The notes beneath the pieces are model-generated. The model was not told the DNA's origin and did not search any database. It saw nothing but the letters and a program-made list of their open reading frames with translations. From JAVWMQ01 sp036646055 (GTDB lineage: Bacteria; Bacillota; Clostridia; Peptostreptococcales; Anaerovoracaceae): 64,000 bases of DNA. The position numbers and the translations under genes were made by a program. Position 1 is the stretch's first letter. Each line of letters starts with the position of its first letter. This document shows positions 16,432 to 23,033 of the stretch, piece by piece. The stretch covers positions 1 to 64,000 of the forward strand of contig JAVXMY010000003.1 of the NCBI GenBank assembly GCA_036646055.1, in the 5' to 3' direction.

Positions 16432-17077
16432 CTAGTTCGTCATCTTCGATTTCAAAAGAATTTATAGGTTCTTTTATAGTTTTCTTTACTTTATTTTTTT
16501 CTAAAGGAGATTTAATATGATCTAATGAAATGCTGTCCTGATCTTCATAGTAATAAGATGTCTGTATACCCCTCATATATACTTGCCTGTTTTTAATATC
16601 AGAAGTCAAAGCTTCTTTTAATAGTGTCTTTAATTCGAGTGAATTAACAGGAGCTCTTTCCATCGCTTGCAGATAATCATATTTATCAATCTTTTCCCAA
16701 TCGATACATTTTCCTAAGCGATCTTTTAAAATCATATCGAACCATATTCTAGTAGCTCTACCGTTTCCTTCTCTAAATGGATGTGCTATATTCATTTCTA
16801 CATATTTATCCAATATTTCATCAAATGTTTTTTCAGGCATTTTTTCAATGATTTCTAAATTGGCATCTAAAAAAATAACTGGGGCAAATCTAAAATTACC
16901 TTTAGCCAAATTTACAGTTCTTATTTCTCCTGCAAAATCAAAAACATCTTGAAATAAATATTGATGTATCTCTTTAAGACCTTTTAAAGATCCTACTTCA
17001 ATTTTATTTATAATATCTATATCCCAAAGTTCTAATGCTCTTATTTTTGTCATTAATTCATCATCGATATTCTTCAT
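16424..17077 (-). CDS. Fic-domain protein 1 (canonical catalytic motif, shared acidic tail)
   Basis: 217 residues. The Fic core has AGEIRTVNLAKGNFRFAP (about 49-66) and the catalytic motif HPFREGNGR (99-107) with every key residue present, so it probably transfers AMP or another nucleotide to a protein. No clear (S/T)xxxE(G/N) inhibitory helix is visible. The last residues read FEIEDDELEL, shared with the two neighbouring Fic proteins although the bodies differ. The ATG follows AAAGGTGGGG. The target is unknown; toxin, antitoxin-linked or housekeeping roles are all possible. Confidence 0.85.
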   Translation of the reverse strand: MKNIDDELMTKIRALELWDIDIINKIEVGSLKGLKEIHQYLFQDVFDFAGEIRTVNLAKGNFRFAPVIFLDANLEIIEKMPEKTFDEILDKYVEMNIAHPFREGNGRATRIWFDMILKDRLGKCIDWEKIDKYDYLQAMERAPVNSLELKTLLKEALTSDIKNRQVYMRGIQTSYYYEDQDSISLDHIKSPLEKNKVKKTIKEPINSFEIEDDELEL

Positions 17078-17212
17078 ATTTTCCCCACCTTTCTACTATT
17101 GATTTTTTTGAACCTTTTATATTATTAATACTTATTACATTATGCTGTATATTTGTAGTTATTTCAAGAGGATAAATGCAGTTCATATGTATCTAATCAA
17201 CTTTATTGTGGT

Positions 17213-17231
17213 GCGTGCCAAGTTGGCACGC
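17213..17231. repeat. Palindrome copy 5 (GCGTGCCAAGTTGGCACGC)
   Basis: Lies 6 nt beyond the stop codon of the second Fic gene, inside a third partial copy (17178-17242) of the 152-bp repeat. Confidence 0.85.
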
Positions 17232-17235
17232 AGGC

Positions 17236-17946
17236 TTATAATTCAAGTTCGTCATCTTCGATTTCTACTGAACTTATAGATTCTTTAAGGTAATTTCTTG
17301 GAACTCTCTGTTTTTCTTTTATATTTGGCTTAAAAACAACTGCTTCTTTAAGAGTTTCTTTTAATGGTTCTTTATTACCTGTATCATAATATTCTTTTAA
17401 ATTAGTATTGAATTCTTCTAGCTTGTTTTCTTTTAGAGATAAAATACCTATATCTCCATCAATTAATATTTTATTTGCTATAAGCATTGAAGTTCTTTTA
17501 TTGCCATCCCAGAACAGTTGATTTTTAGTAGCAAAACAAAAGTATTCACTTGCCCTATCTATTGGATCAACAATTTGTAAAATCTTATTAATGTTTTCTG
17601 TTACTTCTTCGGCAACAGGCATTTTAGGTTCAAATTCTGTTCCAGAAATTGTAACATTTCTATATCTTAAAACGCCCCAGTCATAACTTTGATTTCTACC
17701 TACAAATGAATTTATTTTACAGATATAATCTAAATTTAAAGTATTATCATAATTATTAATTACATATTTCCATGCATCTCTTAAATTAATAATTGTTTCA
17801 ATTTCTGATACTGGAACATTATTTACTATTCCACCATCTAAAATAGTTTGTGTTTGTGGAAATGTAACATTCAAGTTTTCAATTTTAGCCACGTTGTATA
17901 ATAGTTGCGTAAATTCTTTTTTTGCCATTATAGCTGATATATTCAT
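17236..17946 (-). CDS. Fic-fold protein 2 lacking the catalytic histidine, shared acidic tail
   Basis: 236 residues of the Fic/DOC fold. The active-site loop reads QLFWDGNKR (143-151), so the usual HPF histidine is a glutamine and the proline a leucine, while the DGNKR anion-binding part is intact. An N-terminal TQTILDGG segment (32-39) sits where some Fic proteins carry an inhibitory helix. Classical AMPylation is therefore unlikely; another chemistry, a regulatory role or a decoy is possible. It ends in VEIEDDELEL like its neighbours. GGAGG precedes the ATG. Confidence 0.8.
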   Translation of the reverse strand: MNISAIMAKKEFTQLLYNVAKIENLNVTFPQTQTILDGGIVNNVPVSEIETIINLRDAWKYVINNYDNTLNLDYICKINSFVGRNQSYDWGVLRYRNVTISGTEFEPKMPVAEEVTENINKILQIVDPIDRASEYFCFATKNQLFWDGNKRTSMLIANKILIDGDIGILSLKENKLEEFNTNLKEYYDTGNKEPLKETLKEAVVFKPNIKEKQRVPRNYLKESISSVEIEDDELEL

Positions 17947-17961
17947 ATTTTCCTCCTTGCT

Positions 17962-17978
17962 CGTGCCAACTTGGCACG
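17962..17978. repeat. Palindrome copy 6 (CGTGCCAACTTGGCACG)
   Basis: Lies 6 nt beyond the stop codon of the third Fic gene and just upstream of the second. The central base is C, so relative to copies 1-5 it is inverted. Confidence 0.85.
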
Positions 17979-17983
17979 CAGGG

Positions 17984-18802
17984 TTATAGCTCTAGTTCAT
18001 CATCTTCTATTTCTACTGAAACTATAGATTTATCAAAACGATCTTTTGAAATCTTTGACATAGAATTTTCTATTAATACAAAATCTCTTATTTCATTGTA
18101 ATATTCATTTTGAGATTTTCGAGCAAATTCTTCAAAATGAGTAAAATCATTTTCATTTTGAGATATATTTAATACTTTATAATATTCATATTTATCATTA
18201 TCACTAATAATAAATGGACTAATATCATGCTTTAAACACTCTTTAAAGATTAAGATCCTTCCAATGCGACCATTTCCATCTTGAAATGGGTGTATTTTTT
18301 CAAACTTCGAATGAAATTCAAGAATATCTTTTATTTCAATACTTTTAAGTGATCCATACCATTCAAGTAATTCATCCAGATCTTTTTCTACATTCCCTGG
18401 CGTAGATGTTTCAATATCTGAAACTATGTTCTTTCTGTTTTTATAGTCACCAATAGGATAACCATTAGCAATATCCTCAAACACTCCTGCTTTTAACTTA
18501 CTATGATATGCCTTTAATAATTGATGATTAATCGGTTCTAAATAAGTATCAAGCATAAAATTAAATAAAACAAAATGTCCTGTCATTTCTTCAACATCTT
18601 TTGCTCTATATGTTTCTCCATCATTAGATATATATCCTGTTTCAAAAATAGATGCAGTCTGCCTCTCTGTTAAAGTGCTTCCTTCAATTTTGTTTGAATT
18701 ATACGCCATTTTCCTTTGAGTATAACCAAAAACTCCACCTCTATCATTTTTTTCTTTTTCTATCATAAACCTGTCTTTTAAGGCTCTTATAAAAGTATTC
18801 AT
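17984..18802 (-). CDS. Fic-domain protein 3 with N-terminal autoinhibitory motif, shared acidic tail
   Basis: 272 residues. An inhibitory motif SNKIEG (36-41) fits the (S/T)xxxEG helix that blocks ATP binding in class II Fic proteins. The catalytic motif HPFQDGNGRIGR (171-182) is fully canonical. It ends in VEIEDDELEL, as do the two downstream Fic proteins. A TATAAT element at 18840-18835 gives a likely promoter, making this the first gene of a three-gene leftward run. AMPylation of an unknown target, released by loss of autoinhibition, is the expected activity. Confidence 0.85.
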   Translation of the reverse strand: MNTFIRALKDRFMIEKEKNDRGGVFGYTQRKMAYNSNKIEGSTLTERQTASIFETGYISNDGETYRAKDVEEMTGHFVLFNFMLDTYLEPINHQLLKAYHSKLKAGVFEDIANGYPIGDYKNRKNIVSDIETSTPGNVEKDLDELLEWYGSLKSIEIKDILEFHSKFEKIHPFQDGNGRIGRILIFKECLKHDISPFIISDNDKYEYYKVLNISQNENDFTHFEEFARKSQNEYYNEIRDFVLIENSMSKISKDRFDKSIVSVEIEDDELEL

Positions 18803-18918
18803 TCTACTATCCCCTTCACTTTTAGATACTTATAATTATATCACAAACAGTATTTTAATTGTATTGTTTTCTCCTTATCTTTTAGTTTCAGCTTCCCTAT
18901 ATTAACTTATACTTTCAT

Positions 18919-18935
18919 CGTGCCAACTTGGCACA
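18919..18935. repeat. Palindrome copy 7 (GTGCCAACTTGGCAC core)
   Basis: Sits upstream of the third Fic gene, in the C-centred orientation. No tail-coding sequence adjoins it, but decayed minus-strand coding sequence lies just to the right. Confidence 0.8.
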
Positions 18936-18939
18936 CCAA

Positions 18940-19200
18940 CTTTCTTCTATCCTATCAGCACATATAGTTTCCGGCCCAGCTTAATGTCTTTTTACCATCA
19001 TTTATTATAAGTTCTACTTCCTTTTTCATTTCATTTAGCTTACTTCATTTACTATTTTTAATATCTTTTTTTTCATCTTATCCTTTAACAAATTTTAAGC
19101 TCTGCTCTGGTTTTAGTTGCCAATCTAACTGACCGCTACTAAAAGTAAAGGTAGTACAAGTCTCCACTTTTACTTTTCTTCACTAGCCAGTTTCTAAAAT
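18940..19200 (-). pseudogene. Decayed coding remnants, unrecognised
   Basis: The 18803-19252 gap has no intact gene. On the minus strand short frames look like gene ends: one reads FSSGQLDWQLKPEQSLKFVKG then stop (about 19160-19090), and another MKKEVELIINDGKKTLSWAG then stop (about 19030-18960). The composition is coding-like but nothing is complete. I cannot name the original genes. Confidence 0.3.
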
Positions 19201-19252
19201 TGCCATAAAACTTAAAGCATTTGCTTAACTTAATATTTGAAAGGAGTTTACG

Positions 19253-19477
19253 ATGAGTAACGAAATATTATTTGAAAAAGTAAAATCAATTGGTGTATTA
19301 GCTGAATATCCAACAGGTTGGACAAAGGAATTAAACCTTATATCTTGGAATGATGGAACACCAAAATATGATATTAGAGATTGGGATGCAGACCATACTC
19401 ATATGAGCAGAGGAGTTACCTTGCATCTAGAAGAAGCTAAAAAGTTATTTGAACTACTAGCTGGTGAAATGAAATAA
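19253..19477 (+). CDS. YdbC-like PC4-family single-strand nucleic-acid-binding protein
   Basis: 74 residues. The pattern KELNLISWNDGTPKYDIRDWDADHTHMSRGVTL fits the PC4/YdbC family, small dimeric proteins that bind single-stranded DNA. Relatives are often carried by integrative elements, consistent with the island context. AAAGGAG lies seven bases before the ATG and a terminator follows. A radC-like fragment lies directly downstream. Confidence 0.75.
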   Translation: MSNEILFEKVKSIGVLAEYPTGWTKELNLISWNDGTPKYDIRDWDADHTHMSRGVTLHLEEAKKLFELLAGEMK

Positions 19478-19490
19478 GATATTACTTTAT

Positions 19491-19517
19491 AGAAAACAGG
19501 GTTAATCCCTGTTTTCT
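19491..19517 (+). terminator. Terminator of the ydbC-like gene
   Basis: AGAAAACAGGG (19491-19501) pairs with CCCTGTTTTCT (19507-19517): an 11-bp perfect stem with a U-rich 3' arm. Confidence 0.8.
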
Positions 19518-19536
19518 TATTTAAGGAGAGCAAGTT

Positions 19537-19752
19537 ATGAATACTTATAAAAAATATAGTTTAGAGTTATGTATAGAAGAAATTCACGAAAGTAAAGAAG
19601 AATACCAAGTAGAATCTGTTAATGATGCTTATGCATTTTTTAAAGATGTTTGTAGATTAAATAAGAAAGCTGAAGAAGACTTCCTAGAGATAGCATTAAA
19701 TTCTAAAGGAAAAATCATCTTTATTCAAGCTACATTGCCTTTGCCTCTTTAA
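19537..19752 (+). pseudogene. RadC/JAB-domain protein, 3' end replaced by an IS element
   Basis: About 60 residues (SVNDAYAFFKDVCRLNKKAEEDFLEIALNSKGKII) resemble the start of the RadC/JAB metalloprotease-fold domain. The rest, with its HxH metal motif, is missing. The last eleven codons and the stop come from the IS-derived repeat at 19721-19767. The gene has a good AAGGAG site, so the insertion broke a once-functional frame. Confidence 0.6.
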
Positions 19753-20377
19753 CTTACCACACAAAGGGGTTATTTTTATTTAGTAAATGGATCGTTGTAT
19801 TCTTTAACGCTCAATTTATCAATTGCTTGATCATGTTTCTCTTGTTCTCTGACATATTTTCTAATTGTGTCTTCGTTCAGACCTACTGTGCTTACATAAT
19901 ATCCTTCTGCTCAAAAATGTCTGTTTCCGAATTTATATTTTAAGTTTGCATGCCTTTCAAACATCATGAGTTCACTCTTTCCTTTGAGATATCCCATGAA
20001 ACTTAAAACGCTTAGTTTCGGTGGTATACTCACCACTAGATGCACATGATCAGGCATTAGATGCCCTTCCAAAATTTCCACTCCTTTGTATTTACATAGA
20101 AGTTTTATTATTTCTTTAAGACTTTCTCTGTATTGATTATATATCATTTTTCGTCTATACTTGGGAGTGAAAACGATATGATATTTGCACATCCACTTGG
20201 TGTGCGACAGACTATTTGTTTTATTTGCCATAAAAGTCACCTTTCCTTTCTACAATGTAGCTTGAACAACCACATTATAGCAGTTTAGGTGATTTTTTGG
20301 TATAACCTCCACCGCGCACCCGCATAGCGGGTGGTTTATATTTCGCACGCTTCGCGAGCTCAACAGGCTAAAGCCAT
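19721..20377 (-). mobile_element. IS200/IS605-type insertion sequence, degenerate
   Basis: A single tnpA-like gene flanked by the 47-bp terminal segment on one side and a strong subterminal hairpin CACCCGC/GCGGGTG (20317-20333) on the other. A GCTCAACAGGCTAAAGCC segment near 20358 is shared with the remnant at 13.8 kb. TTCAAGCTACATT occurs at 19724 and inverted at about 20263. It adjoins the tRNA-operon terminator. The exact boundaries are uncertain. Confidence 0.65.
19776..20231 (-). pseudogene. tnpA: IS200-type TnpA transposase with an in-frame stop
   Basis: The frame encodes the Y1 HUH transposase: CKYHIVFTPKYRRK near the start and the HUH motif HVHLVV at about residue 66. After NRHF comes TGA (19913-19911) where tryptophan is normally found. 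The frame then continues AEGYYVSTVGLNE to a natural stop at 19776. The catalytic tyrosine lies in the EGYYVST segment, beyond the stop, so the truncated product should be inactive. TGA is a normal stop elsewhere in the window, so recoding is not expected. Confidence 0.8.
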
Positions 20378-20405
20378 AAAAAAATCAAGATACATAGTAT
20401 CTTGA
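20378..20405 (-). terminator. Terminator of the tRNA operon
   Basis: TCAAGATAC (20385-20393) and GTATCTTGA (20397-20405) form a 9-bp stem with a 3-nt loop, followed on the minus strand by seven T residues. Confidence 0.88.
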
Positions 20406-20433
20406 CTTCATTAGGTATTATCTCCCCAGATTA

Positions 20434-20508
20434 TGGAGGCGCCACCCAGATTTGAACTGGGGCGTAAAAGTTTTGCAGACTTCTGCCTTACCGCTTGGCT
20501 ATGGCGCC
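20434..20508 (-). tRNA. tRNA-Cys (GCA)
   Basis: A full cloverleaf with acceptor GGCGCCA/TGGCGCC, anticodon loop CTGCAAA and an encoded CCA end. Last tRNA of the operon. Confidence 0.96.
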
Positions 20509-20512
20509 ATAT

Positions 20513-20587
20513 TGGCTAGGGTAGCAGGATTCGAACCTGCGCATGATGGAATCAGAATCCATTGCCTTACCGCTTGGCGATACCCCA
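20513..20587 (-). tRNA. tRNA-Gln (CTG)
   Basis: Acceptor TGGGGTA/TACCCTA, anticodon arm ATGGA-TTCTGAT-TCCAT, giving CTG, and an encoded CCA. Confidence 0.93.
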
Positions 20588-20622
20588 ACATCTTGCACAA
20601 TATTGCATTATTAAATTTTAAA

Positions 20623-20699
20623 TGGGGTGGGTGATGGGATTCGAACCCACGCGTGACGGAGCCACAACCCGTTGTCTTAACCACTTGACTACACCCACC
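20623..20699 (-). tRNA. tRNA-His (GTG)
   Basis: Acceptor GTGGGTG/CACCCAC with the extra 5' G(-1) typical of tRNA-His, loop TTGTGGC and an encoded CCA. Confidence 0.96.
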
Positions 20700-20721
20700 A
20701 TGTGTAATCTAAAAATAAAAT

Positions 20722-20798
20722 TGGCGATCCGGATCGGGTTCGAACCGACGACCTCCAGCGTGACAGGCTGGCATTCTAACCAACTGAACTACCGGACC
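20722..20798 (-). tRNA. tRNA-Asp (GTC)
   Basis: Acceptor GGTCCGG/CCGGATC, anticodon arm CCAGC-CTGTCAC-GCTGG and an encoded CCA. Confidence 0.96.
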
Positions 20799-20811
20799 AC
20801 ATTTTTTTATT

Positions 20812-20887
20812 TGGTGGGCGTAATAGGGCTCGAACCTATGACCTCCTGCTTGTAAGGCAGATGCTCTCCCAGCTGAGCTATACGCCC
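20812..20887 (-). tRNA. tRNA-Val (TAC)
   Basis: Acceptor GGGCGTA/TACGCCC, anticodon loop CTTACAA and an encoded CCA. Confidence 0.96.
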
Positions 20888-20897
20888 AAATAAAAAA

Positions 20898-20974
20898 TGG
20901 TAGCGGCGAGAGGAGTCGAACCTCCGACCTTCCGGGTATGAACCGGACGCTCTAGCCAACTAAGCTACACCGCC
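20898..20974 (-). tRNA. tRNA-Met (CAT), elongator type
   Basis: Acceptor GGCGGTG/CGCCGCT and anticodon loop TTCATAC. The body resembles elongator tRNA-Met rather than the initiator. First gene of the operon Met-Val-Asp-His-Gln-Cys. Confidence 0.92.
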
Positions 20975-21023
20975 AAAACCATGCACGCTAACAGCACATT
21001 TTGTACTTTTCAACGCAAGATTT

Positions 21024-21052
21024 ATATTACCAGTTTAATCGTTACTTGTCAA
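21024..21052 (-). promoter_or_regulatory. Promoter of the tRNA operon
   Basis: On the minus strand a consensus TTGACA (21052-21047), a 17-nt spacer and TAATAT (21029-21024). Confidence 0.85.
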
Positions 21053-21067
21053 TAACTTTTTGTGATT

Positions 21068-21742
21068 TTAGTTGTTCTTTTTTTTTAGAATATCTTTTGC
21101 CCAGTCATAATCAATTGTTAAATATCCTGCTTTTGTTTTTTCTTCAACAAATTCAATAAAATCCTGATAAATTTTTATATACAAATTTTCATCCATAGGT
21201 ATTGATATTGGATTTATTTTTTCAAAAAATATTACAAAAGAATGACTTCCCTCATAGTTATCAAATAACATTTCGGTAATTCCTTCGTTCATCAATTCAT
21301 CATTTCCTGTAATTTGCCCTAGCTGAGACATATATATTATTTTTATAATTTCAATAATCCTATCATCATATCCTTCATCAAAAATAATTATTTTTTCTTT
21401 AAGCCCATTAGGTGTATCTACAATTCTATCAAGATACATTTTCCCAAAATCTCTACCGTCAACTTGAATAGTATAAGCCTGATTAATTTCTTTTTTTATT
21501 TCATCAGTTAATTCTGGAATAAGCCAAATCATCTCTCTTTTACTAATATCGTTATATAAACAATTATATGCCAGCTGCATATCCTTATTACATTTCTCAC
21601 ATTTAAACTGAAAAAACTGGTCATTTAATATTTGATCCTTACATTCAGGATTCAAAGACACATTTACGCTTTCCCAAACAGTAGCACTCTGTTTATTGCC
21701 ACAATTTGGGCATACAATTTCATTGATCATATATTTTGACAT
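21068..21742 (-). CDS. CpXC-domain zinc-binding protein, function unknown
   Basis: 224 residues. Two CxxC pairs, CPNCG (about 11-15) and CEKCN (about 53-57), with VWESVNVSLNPECKDQILN between them match the CpXC domain found in uncharacterised bacterial proteins. The C-terminal half is acidic and unremarkable, with no membrane segment. The ATG at 21742 has GAGGAG upstream; the longer upstream frame runs through the structured RNA region and is not credible. It has its own extended -10 promoter. Confidence 0.72.
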   Translation of the reverse strand: MSKYMINEIVCPNCGNKQSATVWESVNVSLNPECKDQILNDQFFQFKCEKCNKDMQLAYNCLYNDISKREMIWLIPELTDEIKKEINQAYTIQVDGRDFGKMYLDRIVDTPNGLKEKIIIFDEGYDDRIIEIIKIIYMSQLGQITGNDELMNEGITEMLFDNYEGSHSFVIFFEKINPISIPMDENLYIKIYQDFIEFVEEKTKAGYLTIDYDWAKDILKKKNN

Positions 21743-21778
21743 TTCTATTTCTCCTCTATTTCTTACAGCATGCAAAAT

Positions 21779-21787
21779 ATTATAGCA
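21779..21787 (-). promoter_or_regulatory. Extended -10 promoter of the CpXC gene
   Basis: TGCTATAAT on the minus strand (TATAAT at 21784-21779), just after the T run that ends the upstream RNA unit. No good -35 is visible. Confidence 0.55.
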
Positions 21788-21790
21788 CAT

Positions 21791-22034
21791 AAAAAAAAAT
21801 AGTACCAGTCGCATATTTGAAATCTTTTTGTCCAAAGTCTGGGTAATTCGCACTATCCCTGCTGTCCATTTCCAAAGGTTCTTTACCTATGGCGTTTCAA
21901 ATCAACTGATACTATTTTTTCTGTTCTATTGTATTACTTGTCATTCTGGTGGTCTCACCTCTTTCTTTATCCTTTAACCAATAACGAAATTTATTAAATC
22001 ACATAAGGAGTAAAACTGTCTCCTCTTTGTGTAT
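21791..22034 (-). ncRNA. Candidate structured small RNA, unit 2
   Basis: Predicted from promoter to T run, about 244 nt. After one GGTGAGACCACC box it folds into a rod. ATAGTATCAGTTG pairs (with G-U) with CGACTGGTACTAT (outer arms 21903-21915 and 21799-21811), and inside it ATTTGAAA pairs with TTTCAAAT (21895-21902 with 21815-21822). The outer arm runs directly into nine T residues, as in an intrinsic terminator. No sizeable reading frame has a ribosome-binding site. I cannot match it to a known RNA class. Confidence 0.55.
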
Positions 22035-22466
22035 ATTTATATTATATCACGCATTAATATAATTGCAAGAGTTTTCTGAAAATAATTCAAAAATATAAAT
22101 ACCAACTATCTTATCACTAACTAAAACTTTCATCCTTAACTCCAAGTTCTCTAGATCCCCGTTGTCCAAGCTTTCTTGACAACAATCATTACTCCTAACC
22201 TAAGTTCTCGGTACCTGTAAGGTTTCCGTTTTATCTAACATATGCCTGCATATGCGCAATCTCTGATAGTTGGTATTATTTTTCTTCATTTATAAAATTT
22301 ATCACTTCTGGCGGACTCACTCCCTTCTCCCTCTAATTGAATTAATACATAGTAAGATTTTTCTAAAATTGCTCTAAAATTTCTGGTGGACTCACCTCTT
22401 TCTATTTTAATTTCTACTATAACCTCTAAATTTCATTTAAAATTTCTGGTGGACTCACCTCTTTCT
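21944..22466 (-). repeat. Four dispersed GAAAGAGGTGAGNCCACC boxes
   Basis: Copies at 21944-21965, 22306-22329, 22381-22403 and 22444-22466. On the minus strand each reads AGAAAGAGGTGAG(T/A)CC(A/G)CCAGAA or close to it. The core GGTG-AGTC-CACC forms a small hairpin that would hide a Shine-Dalgarno-like GAGGTG. Three boxes lie in RNA unit 1 and one in unit 2. Confidence 0.75.
22041..22068 (-). promoter_or_regulatory. Promoter of RNA unit 2
   Basis: TTGCAA (22068-22063), a 16-nt spacer and TATAAT (22046-22041). The upstream 20 bases, including AGAAAACTCTTGCAA, are identical to those of the unit 1 promoter. Confidence 0.75.
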
Positions 22467-22488
22467 TAAAATCATTTATTTTATTTAT
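22087..22488 (-). ncRNA. Candidate structured small RNA, unit 1
   Basis: About 400 nt from promoter to a T-rich end. Three GGTGAGTCCACC boxes are followed by a domain closed by a perfect 13-bp stem, AATACCAACTATC (22277-22265) with GATAGTTGGTATT (22110-22098). Inside is a hairpin GTTGTCAAG/CTTGGACAAC and two copies of GAGAACTT(A/G)G. The closing stem is followed by TATATTTTT. No convincing protein frame is present. The family is not recognised. Confidence 0.55.
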
Positions 22489-22494
22489 GTCTTA

Positions 22495-22522
22495 ATTATA
22501 ACATTAATAAATATAATTGCAA
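22495..22522 (-). promoter_or_regulatory. Promoter of RNA unit 1
   Basis: TTGCAA (22522-22517), a 16-nt spacer and TATAAT (22500-22495), a duplicate of the unit 2 promoter. Confidence 0.75.
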
Positions 22523-22546
22523 GAGTTTTCTGAAGATTTGCTTTAT

Positions 22547-23032
22547 TTATTTTTTAATAAGGTCTGCTACTTGTATTTCAACAATCTTCTTAAGTTCATT
22601 TAGTGTCAAATGGACTTGTAAACCTATCTTGCCCCCACTTACAAAGATTTTTTCTCTGTTAATAGCACTTTGATCAATCACTGTTTGAAATTGCTTTTTC
22701 ATTCCTATAGGTGAGCAGCCTCCATGAATATATCCTGTTAATGGTAATAATTCCTTCGATTTAATCATTTCAATTTTTTTCTCACCTACACTTTTGGCAG
22801 CTTTTTTCAAATCTAATTCTTCAGCAACAGGAATAACAAAAACATAGTTTTCACGGGTTTTTCCAACAGTTACTAAAGTCTTAAACACATCTTCCGGGTC
22901 TTCCCCAAGTTCAGCCGCTACATGGACTCCACTTACAGCATCTGAATCCATATAAGAAACCATCTCATACTTGGCATTATGTTGCTCTAATAATCTCATT
23001 GCATTGGTTTTAGTCTCTTTTTTCTTAGCCAT
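22547..23032 (-). CDS. ybaK: Cys-tRNA(Pro) deacylase YbaK/EbsC family
   Basis: 161 residues of the YbaK/ProX editing-domain family, which hydrolyses cysteine wrongly attached to tRNA-Pro. The segments DPEDVFKTLVTVG, ELDLKKAAKSVGEKKIEM and the signature GYIHGGCSPIGMKK are all present, including the conserved lysine in VFKTLV. It lies one base after the ABC-F gene stop and has AAAGGGGAG upstream, so the two are co-transcribed. Confidence 0.9.
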   Translation of the reverse strand: MAKKKETKTNAMRLLEQHNAKYEMVSYMDSDAVSGVHVAAELGEDPEDVFKTLVTVGKTRENYVFVIPVAEELDLKKAAKSVGEKKIEMIKSKELLPLTGYIHGGCSPIGMKKQFQTVIDQSAINREKIFVSGGKIGLQVHLTLNELKKIVEIQVADLIKK

Positions 23033-23033
23033 A

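Noticed and set aside
15421..17242. Repeats as integron attC sites
   Set aside because: No integrase in the window and no clear R'/L' core consensus; the palindrome is too short for a full attC site.
15303..18935. Palindrome series as a CRISPR array
   Set aside because: Spacing is irregular (40 to 950 bp), whole genes lie between copies, and no cas genes are present.
19776..20231. TGA read as tryptophan (alternative genetic code)
   Set aside because: TGA serves as a normal stop in the window (for example at 38860-38862), and other genes do not need recoding.
20452..20855. Open frames across the tRNA cluster on both strands
   Set aside because: They are translations of tRNA genes and have no coding signals.
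21742..21853. Longer N-terminus of the CpXC protein
   Set aside because: The extension translates a predicted RNA stem and a T9 run and has no ribosome-binding site; the ATG at 21742 has GAGGAG.
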